Source: Petrimonas sulfuriphila
Lineage (GTDB): Bacteria > Bacteroidota > Bacteroidia > Bacteroidales > Dysgonomonadaceae
Assembly: GCA_038561985.1 (NCBI GenBank)
Contig: CP073276.1
Coordinates: 1,054,001-1,118,000, forward strand
Length of the DNA: 64,000 bases
Direction: 5' to 3'
Below the pieces are notes generated by a model. It saw only the letters and a list, made by a program, of their open reading frames with translations. It searched no databases and was not told the DNA's origin. This document shows, piece after piece, positions 1-8,675 of this stretch (position 1 is the stretch's first letter; every line of letters begins with the position of its first letter). The position numbers and the translations under genes are program-made.

Positions 1-644
1 AAAAAAATAAATAATCCAACAGCAATAGCAGCCGGTTGGGTATAGGTTGAAGAAGAGATAGCAGCGAAATCAAAAGTACCTGTATTAACCTTTACCATCA
101 TAATGGCAATGGTTAGAAACAAAATAGAAACATGTGATTGTATCAGGAAATTAATTCCAGCCTTCAAGGTCCTGATCTTATAATGTTCAAAAATTACCAG
201 AACGAAAGAACTCAGCGCCATAACCTCCCACAAAATAAGAAACACAAGGCCGTTCTGAACCAGGCAGATATCAACCAATGCAGTATATGCCAGCAAGTAA
301 GCAGCAGCATGAGAGGCTAAATTACCTGACTGACTCTTATAAGCCATCATGTACCTGATACCATACCAGGCTCCTGTTGCGAAAGTAAAACTGATTATCA
401 GCACAAACCAAGCCGATAAATAATCAATCCTTACCGGTATCTCTCCCGTAACCCATGAACCGCGATAATAAAATTCAATCAATCCATTGTTAAATACAGA
501 AATTGCTACCACAGATGCAATAATCACCTGTATTGTTATCACACTAACGGCAAGTATACCCTTTCCTTTTGTTTTAAAAAGAGGAAAACATAAAATTGCA
601 CCTATCGCAATTAGATTTAACAACTCTACTAAGAATTTTTCCAT
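1..644 (-). CDS. Hydrogenase-4 component B / formate hydrogenlyase subunit 3-like membrane protein (partial)
   Basis: Reading the minus strand from an ATG at 642-644 gives an open frame of about 214 codons that runs off the window edge, so only the N-terminal part is here. The translation is very hydrophobic, with several membrane segments. It contains WEVMALSSFVLVIFEH followed by a K-rich loop and INFLIQSH, which resembles the proton-conducting NADH-quinone-oxidoreductase-like subunits HyfB/HycC. Members of this family are antiporter-like subunits of membrane-bound [NiFe] hydrogenase or formate hydrogenlyase complexes. Neighbouring subunits would lie left of the window. An NuoL/MrpA-type antiporter subunit is the main alternative. 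The family call is fairly secure; the exact complex is not. Confidence 0.7.
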   Translation of the reverse strand, partial: MEKFLVELLNLIAIGAILCFPLFKTKGKGILAVSVITIQVIIASVVAISVFNNGLIEFYYRGSWVTGEIPVRIDYLSAWFVLIISFTFATGAWYGIRYMMAYKSQSGNLASHAAAYLLAYTALVDICLVQNGLVFLILWEVMALSSFVLVIFEHYKIRTLKAGINFLIQSHVSILFLTIAIMMVKVNTGTFDFAAISSSTYTQPAAIAVGLFIF

Positions 645-1018
645 TTATCCATTGAAAAGTATCCCTAACAACTATACATCTATTCTATTAAATACGCGGA
701 TACTGCATAAAATCATTATAGGACACCCCATATATTGTCATTTTTTGAAAAGTAACCCCTTTCGATTAAAAGCAAATCCATAAGAAGCGATTGTGTACAG
801 AAGGCCAATCATTATTATCGAAGTACACGCTTGTTCGAATTCCACAGTAAAATTAACATGTACATTATTCGGTTGGCACACAGAAAAAATTACACATCGA
901 TGATTATACAAAATAAATGCAAGAATAGTTGAGCTAGCAATAAGTTTTTTAAAGTCATATTATAAAAAATAAATGGTTTAGACAAAAGAAATACCAGAAA
1001 AAATAAAATTGCTTGTTT
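645..1018. other. Intergenic gap before the hydrogenase-type gene
   Basis: This AT-rich stretch separates the 3' end of the metal permease gene from the start of the hydrogenase-type gene, both on the minus strand. It should hold the promoter of the latter, but I found no clean TAnnTTTG element in the right orientation. I see no convincing ORF, RNA gene or strong hairpin. Confidence 0.5.
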
Positions 1019-1852
1019 TTAAGCTGAAGATTGCTTACTTGAACCGGGATTCCATATTTTCACTATTTTTCCCGCAAAAAACATCACGATCAAAACGAAA
1101 ATGATAAACGCTCCCGACGGCACATTCAGGTAATATGACAATAACAATCCTACAACGCAGGCAACAAAACTGACTCCTACGGAAAGGTAAATGATCCGGG
1201 AATAATTCACAGTAAAAAGATTGGCTGTCATCTGGGGAACAGTAATGAGCGACATCAACAGCACGATGCCGACCAACCGAATGCTTAGAACAATGGTGAC
1301 GGCAACAAAAAGCATCATCGCGTATTCTATAAACCGGGTATTAACCCTCCGGGTCTGGGCAAATTGCGTATCGAATGATACCGATACAATGGCATGGTAA
1401 TTGACTGCGAAAAACAGAAAAAGGACAGAAGTAAGTATGGCGAGAGAAACAATATCTGTTCGGGTAATGGTGAGGATATTTCCAAAAAGATATTCAGATA
1501 AGTTGGGAGCATATCCCGACGTGAGAAATGTAAGCATAATTCCTACCGCCATTCCCAACGACCAGAAAACAGCGATGGCAGAATCTTCCCGAACACCTTG
1601 TTTTCGCGATAACCATTGAATACCGAATGCAGAAAACACCGAGAATATCATCGCCGAAAAGATGGGATTCAGTCCGAAATAAAAACCTATACCCAGTCCG
1701 CCAAACGAAGCATGCGTGATTCCCCCGCTGATAAAAACCAACCGGCGCGTAACCACATAGGTGCCTATAATACCACACGCAATGCTTGCAAAAAAACTTC
1801 CCAGCAATGCATTCCGAAAAAAAGCATAATCCAGTAATTCAATGATATCCAT
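1019..1852 (-). CDS. Metal ABC transporter permease (ZnuB/MntB-type)
   Basis: This 277-residue, multi-spanning protein belongs to the ABC-3 permease family that imports Zn2+, Mn2+ or Fe2+. Family features include an N-terminal ALLGSFFASIACGIIGTYVV segment and GGITHASFGGLGIG, followed by seven or eight more hydrophobic segments. I start it at MDIIELLDYAFF (ATG 1850-1852). The upstream in-frame extension is Arg/Cys-rich, unlike the family, and overlaps the previous gene. It lies 8 bases after the stop of the Cys-rich membrane-anchored protein, so the two are probably co-transcribed. No ATPase or solute-binding partner is in the window, so the permease is an orphan here. Metal specificity cannot be told. 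Confidence 0.85.
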   Translation of the reverse strand: MDIIELLDYAFFRNALLGSFFASIACGIIGTYVVTRRLVFISGGITHASFGGLGIGFYFGLNPIFSAMIFSVFSAFGIQWLSRKQGVREDSAIAVFWSLGMAVGIMLTFLTSGYAPNLSEYLFGNILTITRTDIVSLAILTSVLFLFFAVNYHAIVSVSFDTQFAQTRRVNTRFIEYAMMLFVAVTIVLSIRLVGIVLLMSLITVPQMTANLFTVNYSRIIYLSVGVSFVACVVGLLLSYYLNVPSGAFIIFVLIVMFFAGKIVKIWNPGSSKQSSA

Positions 1853-1860
1853 GGGTGGGG

Positions 1861-2307
1861 TCAAGCATGCATTTTTGCTTCGCGTAAATCGCTGACAACA
1901 AGCACAATTTCGTCTTTTATCTGATCGGGGACAGCGATTCCGCGTAGCTGCAGGCTGCGTACCCATCGCGGCTTCTCTTCATCCACAATAGTGTAGAATA
2001 CTTCGCGAAACTCCTCCACCTCCTTATCGGAATAACTACCGGATTCCCGAAAATGAAAACGGTCGAGCTCTTCATCATCAAAATATTCGGGTTCCTCCCG
2101 GAAAGCAGCGATAAGGCTGTCTTTCTCGCAAACCTCATGCATACCGCAACATCCGCTTTCTTTTTCCTGTTTTGTCCTTACGTCTATCGACGGGAGAGGC
2201 GTTTTACGTTCCTGTGTGTTCCCCTTTTTGCGTTGTATTGTATTGGAAATATACAACGCCATGAGAAAGAACACGATAATTCCGAGTAATATATATAAAC
2301 TTGTCAT
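1861..2307 (-). CDS. Conserved membrane-anchored protein with a CCGxHxxC motif
   Basis: The 148-residue protein begins with one transmembrane segment (about residues 3-20), then a basic linker. Around residue 52 comes GCCGMHEVCEK, a compact Cys/His cluster that could bind a metal. The rest is acidic and probably soluble (EEPEYFDDEELDRFHFR). I recognise it as the kind of conserved Bacteroidales protein found beside metal permeases and aroA, but I know no established function. It lies just upstream of the metal ABC permease on the same strand. A role in metal handling is inferred only from the Cys/His motif and the neighbour. Confidence 0.6.
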   Translation of the reverse strand: MTSLYILLGIIVFFLMALYISNTIQRKKGNTQERKTPLPSIDVRTKQEKESGCCGMHEVCEKDSLIAAFREEPEYFDDEELDRFHFRESGSYSDKEVEEFREVFYTIVDEEKPRWVRSLQLRGIAVPDQIKDEIVLVVSDLREAKMHA

Positions 2308-2381
2308 TTTTTAAAGATTAAAGAATTTTATAACCAAAACAGACAGACAAAAAAGTATAGAGTTATCAGTCAATCGGTATG

Positions 2382-3605
2382 TCAAACCTCTTCGATACGG
2401 AACCCTGCTTTTCTGAGGTCGTCCCAGAAGTTCGGGTACGACTTGCTGACAACATGCGGATCATTCATTGTTAATGACTTAAACAGAATAGCTGCCGATG
2501 ACAACGACATCGCCATCCGGTGATCGTCGTACGTGTCCATAACCGCGTTCTCTTCAACAAAGCAACGTTCACCGTCCCATTCCAGCATCTCGCTGTCGGT
2601 TTCACGCAAGACAAATCCCAGTTTTTTCAATTCCGTTTTCAGCGCTTCAATACGGTCCGTTTCTTTGATACGCAAACTTTGAACACCCGAAAAAATAAAC
2701 GGCACATGCAGAAAACAACAGGTTGCGGCAAAAGTTTGCGCTAAGTCCGGTTCATAGATAAAATTATGGAAAAACTTTTTGATGGGCTTTCCTGCTTTTC
2801 GGATAACCACACCGTTTGAAACAAACTCCGTTGAAACGCCCAGATCCTTAAAAAGGCTTACCAGGTTGGCATCTCCCTGATAGCTGTTTTCTTTCAATCC
2901 GAGCAGGGTAATCTCGGCATCAGGGCAAAGCGCTACCATTTCGTACCAGTAAGAGGCGGCCGACCAATCCGACTCTACCTTAAAACTAACGGGTTTATAA
3001 GACTGCGGCTTGATCTTTATTCTGTTCCCCTCCCATTTAAGGTGAATACCATATTCTTCCATCAGTTTAGCGGTCAGACTGATATAAGGCTTCGATATAA
3101 TTTCGTCCCGGATATTGATGATCAATCCATTCTCCATAGTGGGAGCCACCATCATTAGCGCAGAAATAAACTGCGAGCTGACGCTACCGGAGACATAAAC
3201 CTCTCCACCCTGTAACCTTTTTCCCCGAATTTTCAACGGAGGACAACCTTCATTTTTCAGGTATTCAATATCTGCTCCTATTGCCTTCAATGTATCCACC
3301 AACGGATAAATGGGACGTTCGTGCATTCGTTTTGAGCCCTGAACAATCCACTCTCCGTCCATTCCGGCCAGGAAAGCCGTCAGAAACCGCATGGCCGTTC
3401 CTGCACCTTTCACGTCAAACACATTTGAATCGGAGTTGAAAGCATCGATAATAACCTGTGTATCCTCGCAATCCGAAAGATTCTCCACCGGGTTGGTATT
3501 CAAGCTAAGCGCATTCAGGATGAGAACCCGGTTGCTGATGCTCTTGGATGCCGGAAGTTCGATGGTTGTTTTTAACTTTTCGGGCGGATATATTTTGTAT
3601 TGCAT
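2382..3605 (-). CDS. aroA: 3-phosphoshikimate 1-carboxyvinyltransferase (EPSP synthase)
   Basis: This cytoplasmic enzyme joins shikimate-3-phosphate and phosphoenolpyruvate in chorismate synthesis. The 407-residue protein has the N-terminal PASKSISNR substrate-binding loop (Lys21), GAGTAMRFLTAFLAG in the PEP-binding region, SSQFISALMM, and the C-terminal RIKETDRIEALKTEL and DDHRMAMSL motifs. It is slightly shorter than the E. coli enzyme but all signature regions are present. Its promoter is visible just upstream (3626-3656). The next gene downstream is the Cys-rich membrane protein 74 bases away, so read-through into the metal permease pair is possible. Confidence 0.97.
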   Translation of the reverse strand: MQYKIYPPEKLKTTIELPASKSISNRVLILNALSLNTNPVENLSDCEDTQVIIDAFNSDSNVFDVKGAGTAMRFLTAFLAGMDGEWIVQGSKRMHERPIYPLVDTLKAIGADIEYLKNEGCPPLKIRGKRLQGGEVYVSGSVSSQFISALMMVAPTMENGLIINIRDEIISKPYISLTAKLMEEYGIHLKWEGNRIKIKPQSYKPVSFKVESDWSAASYWYEMVALCPDAEITLLGLKENSYQGDANLVSLFKDLGVSTEFVSNGVVIRKAGKPIKKFFHNFIYEPDLAQTFAATCCFLHVPFIFSGVQSLRIKETDRIEALKTELKKLGFVLRETDSEMLEWDGERCFVEENAVMDTYDDHRMAMSLSSAAILFKSLTMNDPHVVSKSYPNFWDDLRKAGFRIEEV

Positions 3606-3625
3606 GCTGTGCCGCTATTTTGATG

Positions 3626-3656
3626 CAAAAATAATAATAAATTACGGAGTCCCAAA
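3626..3656 (-). promoter_or_regulatory. aroA promoter, Bacteroidota consensus
   Basis: On the minus strand TTTG (3653-3656) is followed after 19 bases by TATTTTTG (3626-3633). This fits the Bacteroidota vegetative consensus TTTG-N19-21-TAnnTTTG. The -7 box ends 20 bases before the aroA ATG. Confidence 0.75.
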
Positions 3657-3676
3657 GCAATGGGTTGTCTTTAGGA

Positions 3677-4075
3677 TTATTTAAACCGTTTTCTTTTCAT
3701 TCTCAGAAAAGTAATCTTTTCGTAAGGATTCTCCAACCCGTTTTCGTAAACGATTCCAACATCTCCGTTACGGAAAACCGTCATGTCCGAGTATGCGGAG
3801 GGTCCATCATAAACCAATACGTTGGGTTGCCACGATACCCCACCATCACGACTAATTTGTACGGTCATCTTCTCCCTCACGGTCGAACGTGGATTGGAAA
3901 AAAGCCGGGCCGGGAGCAGACAAGCTCAATCCGTCAGTATCGGAGTGGATCACAAAAACGCGCCGCCGTCAGTAGAACGCCGTATCACCAAGTCTATATT
4001 GCCTGTGTCGGAACAACCGTTCTTCCGGGCTTCGGCAAACACCAAAATCGATTCTCGCTGCGTGAGAACCACTGG
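3677..4075 (-). pseudogene. Remnant of an exo-alpha-sialidase (GH33-like)
   Basis: On the minus strand one frame shows two separate pieces of a bacterial sialidase. The upstream piece reads PVVLTQRESILVFAEAR, then NGCSDTGNIDLVIRRSTDGG, which is the first Asp-box region. Two in-frame stops follow, and then a C-terminal piece: RLFSNPRSTVREKMTV, ISRDGGVSW, GPSAYSDMTV, GIVYENG and YEKITFLRM. The N-terminal export and lectin part and most of the propeller between the two pieces are missing, so this is a deletion relic. It sits 15 bases after the sodium symporter stop. Living sialidases release sialic acid from host glycans; this one cannot. Confidence 0.85.
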
Positions 4076-4090
4076 CTACTCGCTTCATTG

Positions 4091-5425
4091 CTATCCGATT
4101 AATCCGTATAAAAATATCAACAAGATGGCAACTGGCGCCAGAAATTTAAGAATGAAGCTGTATGTTTTCAGGAAGGAGATACCAAATTTTATTTTTCCAT
4201 CGTTGGTCAGTTCCACCTGAACAATTTTCTTGTCGAGATACCATCCTGCAAAAAGAGAAATAAACAATCCACCCACGGGGAGCATTATTTTTGCCGAAGC
4301 CATATCCAATATATTAAAGGACTGTGGGGAAAGGGCAGAAAGAGTGCCCAGGAGCAAGACTCCGATTAACACAAAAAAAAGGCCTTTTTTCCGGCTTACC
4401 TTGTGCTCTTCCTGGATATAAATTGTAACAACCTCCATCAGCGAAATGGTGGAGGTAAGCGCGGCAATCGCCAAAAGGAGGAAAAACATGGCCGACCAGA
4501 TCATCGATCCTTCCATTTGATTGAAAAGCCCGGGAACGGTAATAAAGAGCAATCCGGGACCGCCTGCCACCAGTTCCGAAACGATGGTATCGGGATTTGT
4601 GGTCAACGCAAAAGCCGACGGGAAAATGACCATTCCGGCAAGAAGTGCCACTGTAGAATCGAGCAGGGATACCTGTACTGCTGTTTTTGTTAAATTCGTA
4701 TTGTCCTTGAAATAGGAAGCATAAGTCATCATGCATCCCATTCCCAGGGACAGCGAGAAAAATGCCTGTCCCATGGCATCGAGGAAAACAGTGGATTTTA
4801 CCTCTTGAAAATCCGGCTTAAAAAGAAAATCGATGCCCCCCCTTGCCCCTTCGAGCGAAAGTGCCCTGACAACAAGGACGATTAGCAACAGAAACAAAAC
4901 CGGCATCATGATTTTTGCCGACCGTTCAATTCCTTTTTGTACCCCTGAAAAAATAAAATACGCCGTAAGAAGGACAAAAAAGGCCATTAAGCCGACCTGT
5001 TTGGGACGGTTGGCGAGCAACGTGTTAAAATTGGCTGAAAAATCGCTCACCTCTTTCAAACTTCCTGTAACGGATTGAATAAAATAATCCACAGTCCAGC
5101 CACAGACCACCATATAGAACCCCAGAATGACAAATCCGGTAAGCACTCCGAGCCGCCCCACCCATTTCCACGGGGTGTTCGGCGCCAGTTTGTGAAAAGC
5201 GCCTGCAGCATTGGCTCTTGATGAACGTCCGATTAAAAACTCTGCCACCATCAGCGGGATTCCGAAAAACAGGATGCACGCTATGTAGACGATGATAAAA
5301 ATGGCACCGCCCCCGTCGGCCGTTTCACTCGGGAAGCGCCAAATATTTCCCAACCCAACCGCGGAACCCGCTGCCGCTGCCACCATACCCAATTTTGATC
5401 CGAACGTGGACCTTTTTTCGTTCAT
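4091..5425 (-). CDS. Sodium-dependent transporter, NSS/SNF family
   Basis: The 444-residue inner-membrane protein starts with the family signature FGSKLGMVAAAAGSAVGLGNIWRFP, the unwound TM1 that binds Na+ and substrate, followed by GGGAIFIIVYIACI in TM2. About eleven hydrophobic segments can be counted. Prokaryotic NSS members carry amino acids with Na+; the substrate here cannot be read. It is the third gene of a cysS-yaaA-transporter run, 12 bases behind yaaA. Confidence 0.9.
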   Translation of the reverse strand: MNEKRSTFGSKLGMVAAAAGSAVGLGNIWRFPSETADGGGAIFIIVYIACILFFGIPLMVAEFLIGRSSRANAAGAFHKLAPNTPWKWVGRLGVLTGFVILGFYMVVCGWTVDYFIQSVTGSLKEVSDFSANFNTLLANRPKQVGLMAFFVLLTAYFIFSGVQKGIERSAKIMMPVLFLLLIVLVVRALSLEGARGGIDFLFKPDFQEVKSTVFLDAMGQAFFSLSLGMGCMMTYASYFKDNTNLTKTAVQVSLLDSTVALLAGMVIFPSAFALTTNPDTIVSELVAGGPGLLFITVPGLFNQMEGSMIWSAMFFLLLAIAALTSTISLMEVVTIYIQEEHKVSRKKGLFFVLIGVLLLGTLSALSPQSFNILDMASAKIMLPVGGLFISLFAGWYLDKKIVQVELTNDGKIKFGISFLKTYSFILKFLAPVAILLIFLYGLIG

Positions 5426-5437
5426 ACAGTTATTTTT

Positions 5438-6199
5438 TTATCTGACAAACACCCATTTGTTTTCAGAGGAAAGTTGCGGATAGTAGAAATAGTCCTCGTA
5501 ACCGAAAGCTTTTACATCCTCAGCAACATTCAGCCGGTTCTTGATGATAAACCGGGCCATCAACCCACGAGCCTTTTTACTGTGAACCACTATTTGCTTA
5601 AGGTCATTGCCTTCCTGCTGAAGGAAGCTTATCTCAACGATCCGCGTTTTTTCAGGTAAAAGCTTTTTAGATAAAACGCTTGAATATTCTTTGGAAGCTA
5701 CATTGATGATTACCTTCTCGTCTTTTGCCAATTTTCCGGAAAGGTATTGGTTTACTTCGTTTTGCCAAAATTCGTATAAATCCTTATACCCCTTGGGTTG
5801 GATTTTCCGGGCAAATTCCAACCGGTAAGGCTTTATCCGGTCGAAAGGTTTCAGAGCGCCGTAAAGTCCAGAGAGGATGCTCAGGTGTTTCTGGGCAAAC
5901 AGGACCTCTCCCTTATTGAAATCATGCGCGTTTAACCCTTTGTAAGCAATACCGTCATAAGCCAGCGCGGCTGCCCGAAGCGGAATTGTCCTGGAGTTGA
6001 ACGATTGAAAATATCCATACACTTGCTGAGCAATTTCGCGGTTCACCTTCATTTTCTCAGCGATATCGGTTTCCGAAAGTTTTCTGCACACTTCCAACAC
6101 TTCTCCGGTTTTTCGGGAGAAGACCGGAGGGGTCGTTTTTATATTTTCTTCCTGCGCATTAAAATTCATCCGCTTGGCGGGAGACATAACGATTTGCAT
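5438..6199 (-). CDS. yaaA: Peroxide stress protein YaaA (DUF328/UPF0246)
   Basis: The 253-residue cytoplasmic protein opens with MQIVMSPAKRMNF, typical of the YaaA family. It also has the family blocks AALAYDGIAYKGLNA, HLSILSGLYGALKPFDRI, PYRLEFARKI and FIIKNRL. In E. coli YaaA limits free iron and oxidative DNA damage under peroxide stress. It lies between cysS (35 bases upstream) and the sodium symporter, all on the minus strand. Confidence 0.93.
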   Translation of the reverse strand: MQIVMSPAKRMNFNAQEENIKTTPPVFSRKTGEVLEVCRKLSETDIAEKMKVNREIAQQVYGYFQSFNSRTIPLRAAALAYDGIAYKGLNAHDFNKGEVLFAQKHLSILSGLYGALKPFDRIKPYRLEFARKIQPKGYKDLYEFWQNEVNQYLSGKLAKDEKVIINVASKEYSSVLSKKLLPEKTRIVEISFLQQEGNDLKQIVVHSKKARGLMARFIIKNRLNVAEDVKAFGYEDYFYYPQLSSENKWVFVR

Positions 6200-6234
6200 A
6201 TTCTTTAGATTTTCGATCAGTCAAATGCCAAGCC

Positions 6235-7713
6235 TCAAATCCGCCATTCCACGCCGTCCTTCGTATCTTTTATTTCCACACCTGCGGCTTTCAATTGATC
6301 GCGAATCTTATCGGAGGTAACCCAATCCTTGTTTTCACGGGCCGATTTGCGAATATCAAGTATCAGATCCATCAAGCCATTGATTACATCGCCCCCGGCA
6401 TTCGCTTCGCTCTCGTCCGTCAATCCAAGAACATCAAAGACAAAGGTTTGCATCAAAGCGTTCAACTTGCCGATGTCGTCCCTCGTGAGGGTTTCCGTTT
6501 TATCTACTGCCGAATTGATGACCCTGACAGCCTCAAACAGCTGCGCAATAAGTACAGGACTGTTGAAGTCGTCGTTCATGGCTGAATAACAACTTGCGCG
6601 AAGCTCATCTATATTCACCGATGAGTGGGCTGCAGGCTCAATCTTTGATATTCTTTTGATGCTTTCCATCAGTTTTTTGTAGCCTTTTTCTGCAGCCTGC
6701 AGCGCTTCATTGGAAAAATCAAGTGTACTGCGATAGTGCGATTGCGCCATAAAAAAGCGTACGGTCATTGGTGAATACCCCCTGTCCAATAAGGGGTGGT
6801 CGCCCGTAAACAATTCTTTAGGCAAAAATCCGTTCCCGGCTGTTTTTGACATTCGGGCGCCGTTAACTGTCAACATATTGGTGTGAACCCAATATTTTAC
6901 CGGTTCCGCATGATGACAAGCCTGCGATTGGGCAATTTCATTGGTATGGTGCGTTGCCTGCAAATCCATCCCTCCCCCGTGGATGTCAAAGGTAGTTCCC
7001 AAATACTTGGTGCCCATGGCAGAACACTCTATGTGCCAGCCAGGAAATCCCCAACCCCACGGCGATGGCCACTTCATCAACGTCTCGGGTTTTGCCTTAA
7101 TCCAGAGCGCAAAATCCAGCCTGCCTTTCTTTTCGTCTTGCCCGCTTAGTTCCCGCGTTCCTTCGAGCAGATCTTCCAGTTTACGGTTTGTGAGTATCCC
7201 GTACGAATATTTACGGCTGTATTTCTCCACATCGAAATAAACCGTTCCCGCTGTTTCGTAGGCATACCCTGCAGCAAGGATCTCTTTTATCATCTCTATT
7301 TGCTCCACGATATGTCCGGTTGCCGTGGGCTCAATGCTAGGAGGCAGCGTATTGAAAATACGCAATATCTCGTGGAAACCGAGGGTGTATTTTTGTACAA
7401 TCTCCATCGGCTCCAGTTGTTCCAATTTCGCTTTTTTAGCAAACTTATCTTCACCCTCATCGTTATCGCCTTCCAGATGTCCCGCATCCGTGATGTTCCT
7501 CACGTACCTCACCTTGTATCCGATATGAATCAAGTACCTGTAAATAAGATCAAAAGAAATAAATGTACGGCAGTTCCCCAAATGCACATCGCTGTACACC
7601 GTAGGTCCGCAAACATACATTCCCACAAAAGGCGGCTTTATGGGCTCGAAAAGCTCCTTTGCGCGACTGAGCGTATTGTAAATGACCAGAGGTTGCGAAA
7701 TATTTTCCTGCAT
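6235..7713 (-). CDS. cysS: Cysteinyl-tRNA synthetase
   Basis: The 492-residue class I synthetase charges tRNA-Cys. It shows MYVCGPTVYSDVHLGNCRTF (the HIGH-type motif with the zinc-ligand Cys), GWGFPGWHIECSAMG with the zinc Cys/His ligands, and ARMSKTAGN as its KMSKS-type loop. I chose the ATG at 7711-7713 (MQENISQPLVIYNT). The in-frame extension upstream is hydrophobic and runs into the promoter at 7752-7784. The gene heads a run with yaaA and the NSS transporter. It is divergent from the DUF5020 gene. Confidence 0.96.
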   Translation of the reverse strand: MQENISQPLVIYNTLSRAKELFEPIKPPFVGMYVCGPTVYSDVHLGNCRTFISFDLIYRYLIHIGYKVRYVRNITDAGHLEGDNDEGEDKFAKKAKLEQLEPMEIVQKYTLGFHEILRIFNTLPPSIEPTATGHIVEQIEMIKEILAAGYAYETAGTVYFDVEKYSRKYSYGILTNRKLEDLLEGTRELSGQDEKKGRLDFALWIKAKPETLMKWPSPWGWGFPGWHIECSAMGTKYLGTTFDIHGGGMDLQATHHTNEIAQSQACHHAEPVKYWVHTNMLTVNGARMSKTAGNGFLPKELFTGDHPLLDRGYSPMTVRFFMAQSHYRSTLDFSNEALQAAEKGYKKLMESIKRISKIEPAAHSSVNIDELRASCYSAMNDDFNSPVLIAQLFEAVRVINSAVDKTETLTRDDIGKLNALMQTFVFDVLGLTDESEANAGGDVINGLMDLILDIRKSARENKDWVTSDKIRDQLKAAGVEIKDTKDGVEWRI

Positions 7714-7751
7714 AATAGCTAAGCTTGAGTTTGAATTGAAGAGCAAAAATA

Positions 7752-7784
7752 CAAATTTATCCATTAACTGAAGAAGATATCAAA
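7752..7784 (-). promoter_or_regulatory. cysS promoter, Bacteroidota consensus
   Basis: On the minus strand TTTG (7781-7784) and TAAATTTG (7752-7759) are separated by 21 bases, matching the Bacteroidota consensus. A second -7-like TATTTTTG (7744-7751) follows directly. The site lies 38 bases before the chosen cysS ATG, which supports the shorter start. Confidence 0.7.
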
Positions 7785-7879
7785 CAAAAGATAAAAAAGT
7801 AGCATTAACACTTAAATGGTTTACATTTTTTTATTATTTTCGCCATTTCTTTTCAATAATCTTTAAATTTTAATTATTT

Positions 7880-8593
7880 ATGTTGCGAAAATTATTTCTG
7901 TTTACCTTATCATTGGTGGCTTTTGCCTCGATGAATGCGCAAAACCTACAATTGCACTTCGATCCGCGCCACTCGCTCTACGGCGATAATATTAACGCCC
8001 CAATCAATTACCTGACGGCAACCTTCGAGATGTTTAAACCCGATGCCTGGGGTTCAACATTCATGTTCGTGGATTTTGATTTTAACTTTGACAAAAGAAA
8101 TCCGGGATTAGCGTATGCAGAGATTGCACGTGCATTTAAGATAGGCGATTTCCCGTTGATGCCGCATTTGGAATACAACGGTGGGCTAGGTTTGGTAAGA
8201 GGCACGGGTTACAGTTTCTCCATTCCGAGTTCTTATTTAGCAGGAATGCAATATCCGTTTCAATTGGGTAATTTCTTTATGGGAACCTATTTAGCTTACA
8301 AATTAAATGCTTTCGAAACCAACAGTCACGACGTACAATGGACCTTGACGTGGAATTCAGCATTTCCAAACAGCAAAGTATCGCTGGCCGGTTTTCTGGA
8401 TCTGTGGACTGAAAACAAAAATCGGGCTACCGGAGAAGGCGGCAAGAAATTGATTCTTTTAAGCGAGCCTCAGGTATGGTATAACTTCACACCGAATTTT
8501 GCTATCGGTAGCGAAATTGAATTGAGTTACAACTTTGCTCGCCTCGAAAAATTCACTGCCATACCTACTATAGCTACCAAATGGAACTTCTAA
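7880..8593 (+). CDS. DUF5020 family outer-membrane protein, Tsx-like
   Basis: The 237-residue protein has a signal peptide (MLRKLFLFTLSLVAFASMNAQ) and then alternating, aromatic-rich beta segments (ATFEMFKPDAWGSTFMFVDFDF, FMGTYLAYKLNAF). It ends in a strand with terminal Phe (IPTIATKWNF), as outer-membrane barrels do. It matches my memory of DUF5020, which resembles nucleoside-specific Tsx channels. It is followed 82 bases on by a purine-type permease on the same strand, so an outer/inner membrane pair for nucleobases or nucleosides is a reasonable inference. A -7-like TATTTTCG is at 7835-7842. Confidence 0.75.
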   Translation: MLRKLFLFTLSLVAFASMNAQNLQLHFDPRHSLYGDNINAPINYLTATFEMFKPDAWGSTFMFVDFDFNFDKRNPGLAYAEIARAFKIGDFPLMPHLEYNGGLGLVRGTGYSFSIPSSYLAGMQYPFQLGNFFMGTYLAYKLNAFETNSHDVQWTLTWNSAFPNSKVSLAGFLDLWTENKNRATGEGGKKLILLSEPQVWYNFTPNFAIGSEIELSYNFARLEKFTAIPTIATKWNF

Positions 8594-8675
8594 TCGCTTC
8601 GCCTATGTAATTGCCTAAAGGCGAATATCATTTCGTCCTGGCTGTGAATATCAACTGAATTACAAACGAACAATC

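Noticed and set aside
3665-4220. Two overlapping plus-strand open frames of 132-145 codons
   Set aside because: They lie antisense to the sialidase relic and the symporter 3' end, have no recognisable domain or signal, and arise because the relic frame is degraded.
8594-8675. Possible purine riboswitch before the permease gene
   Set aside because: Only a 6-bp TTCGCC/GGCGAA repeat is present; the conserved core of a purine aptamer is not seen.
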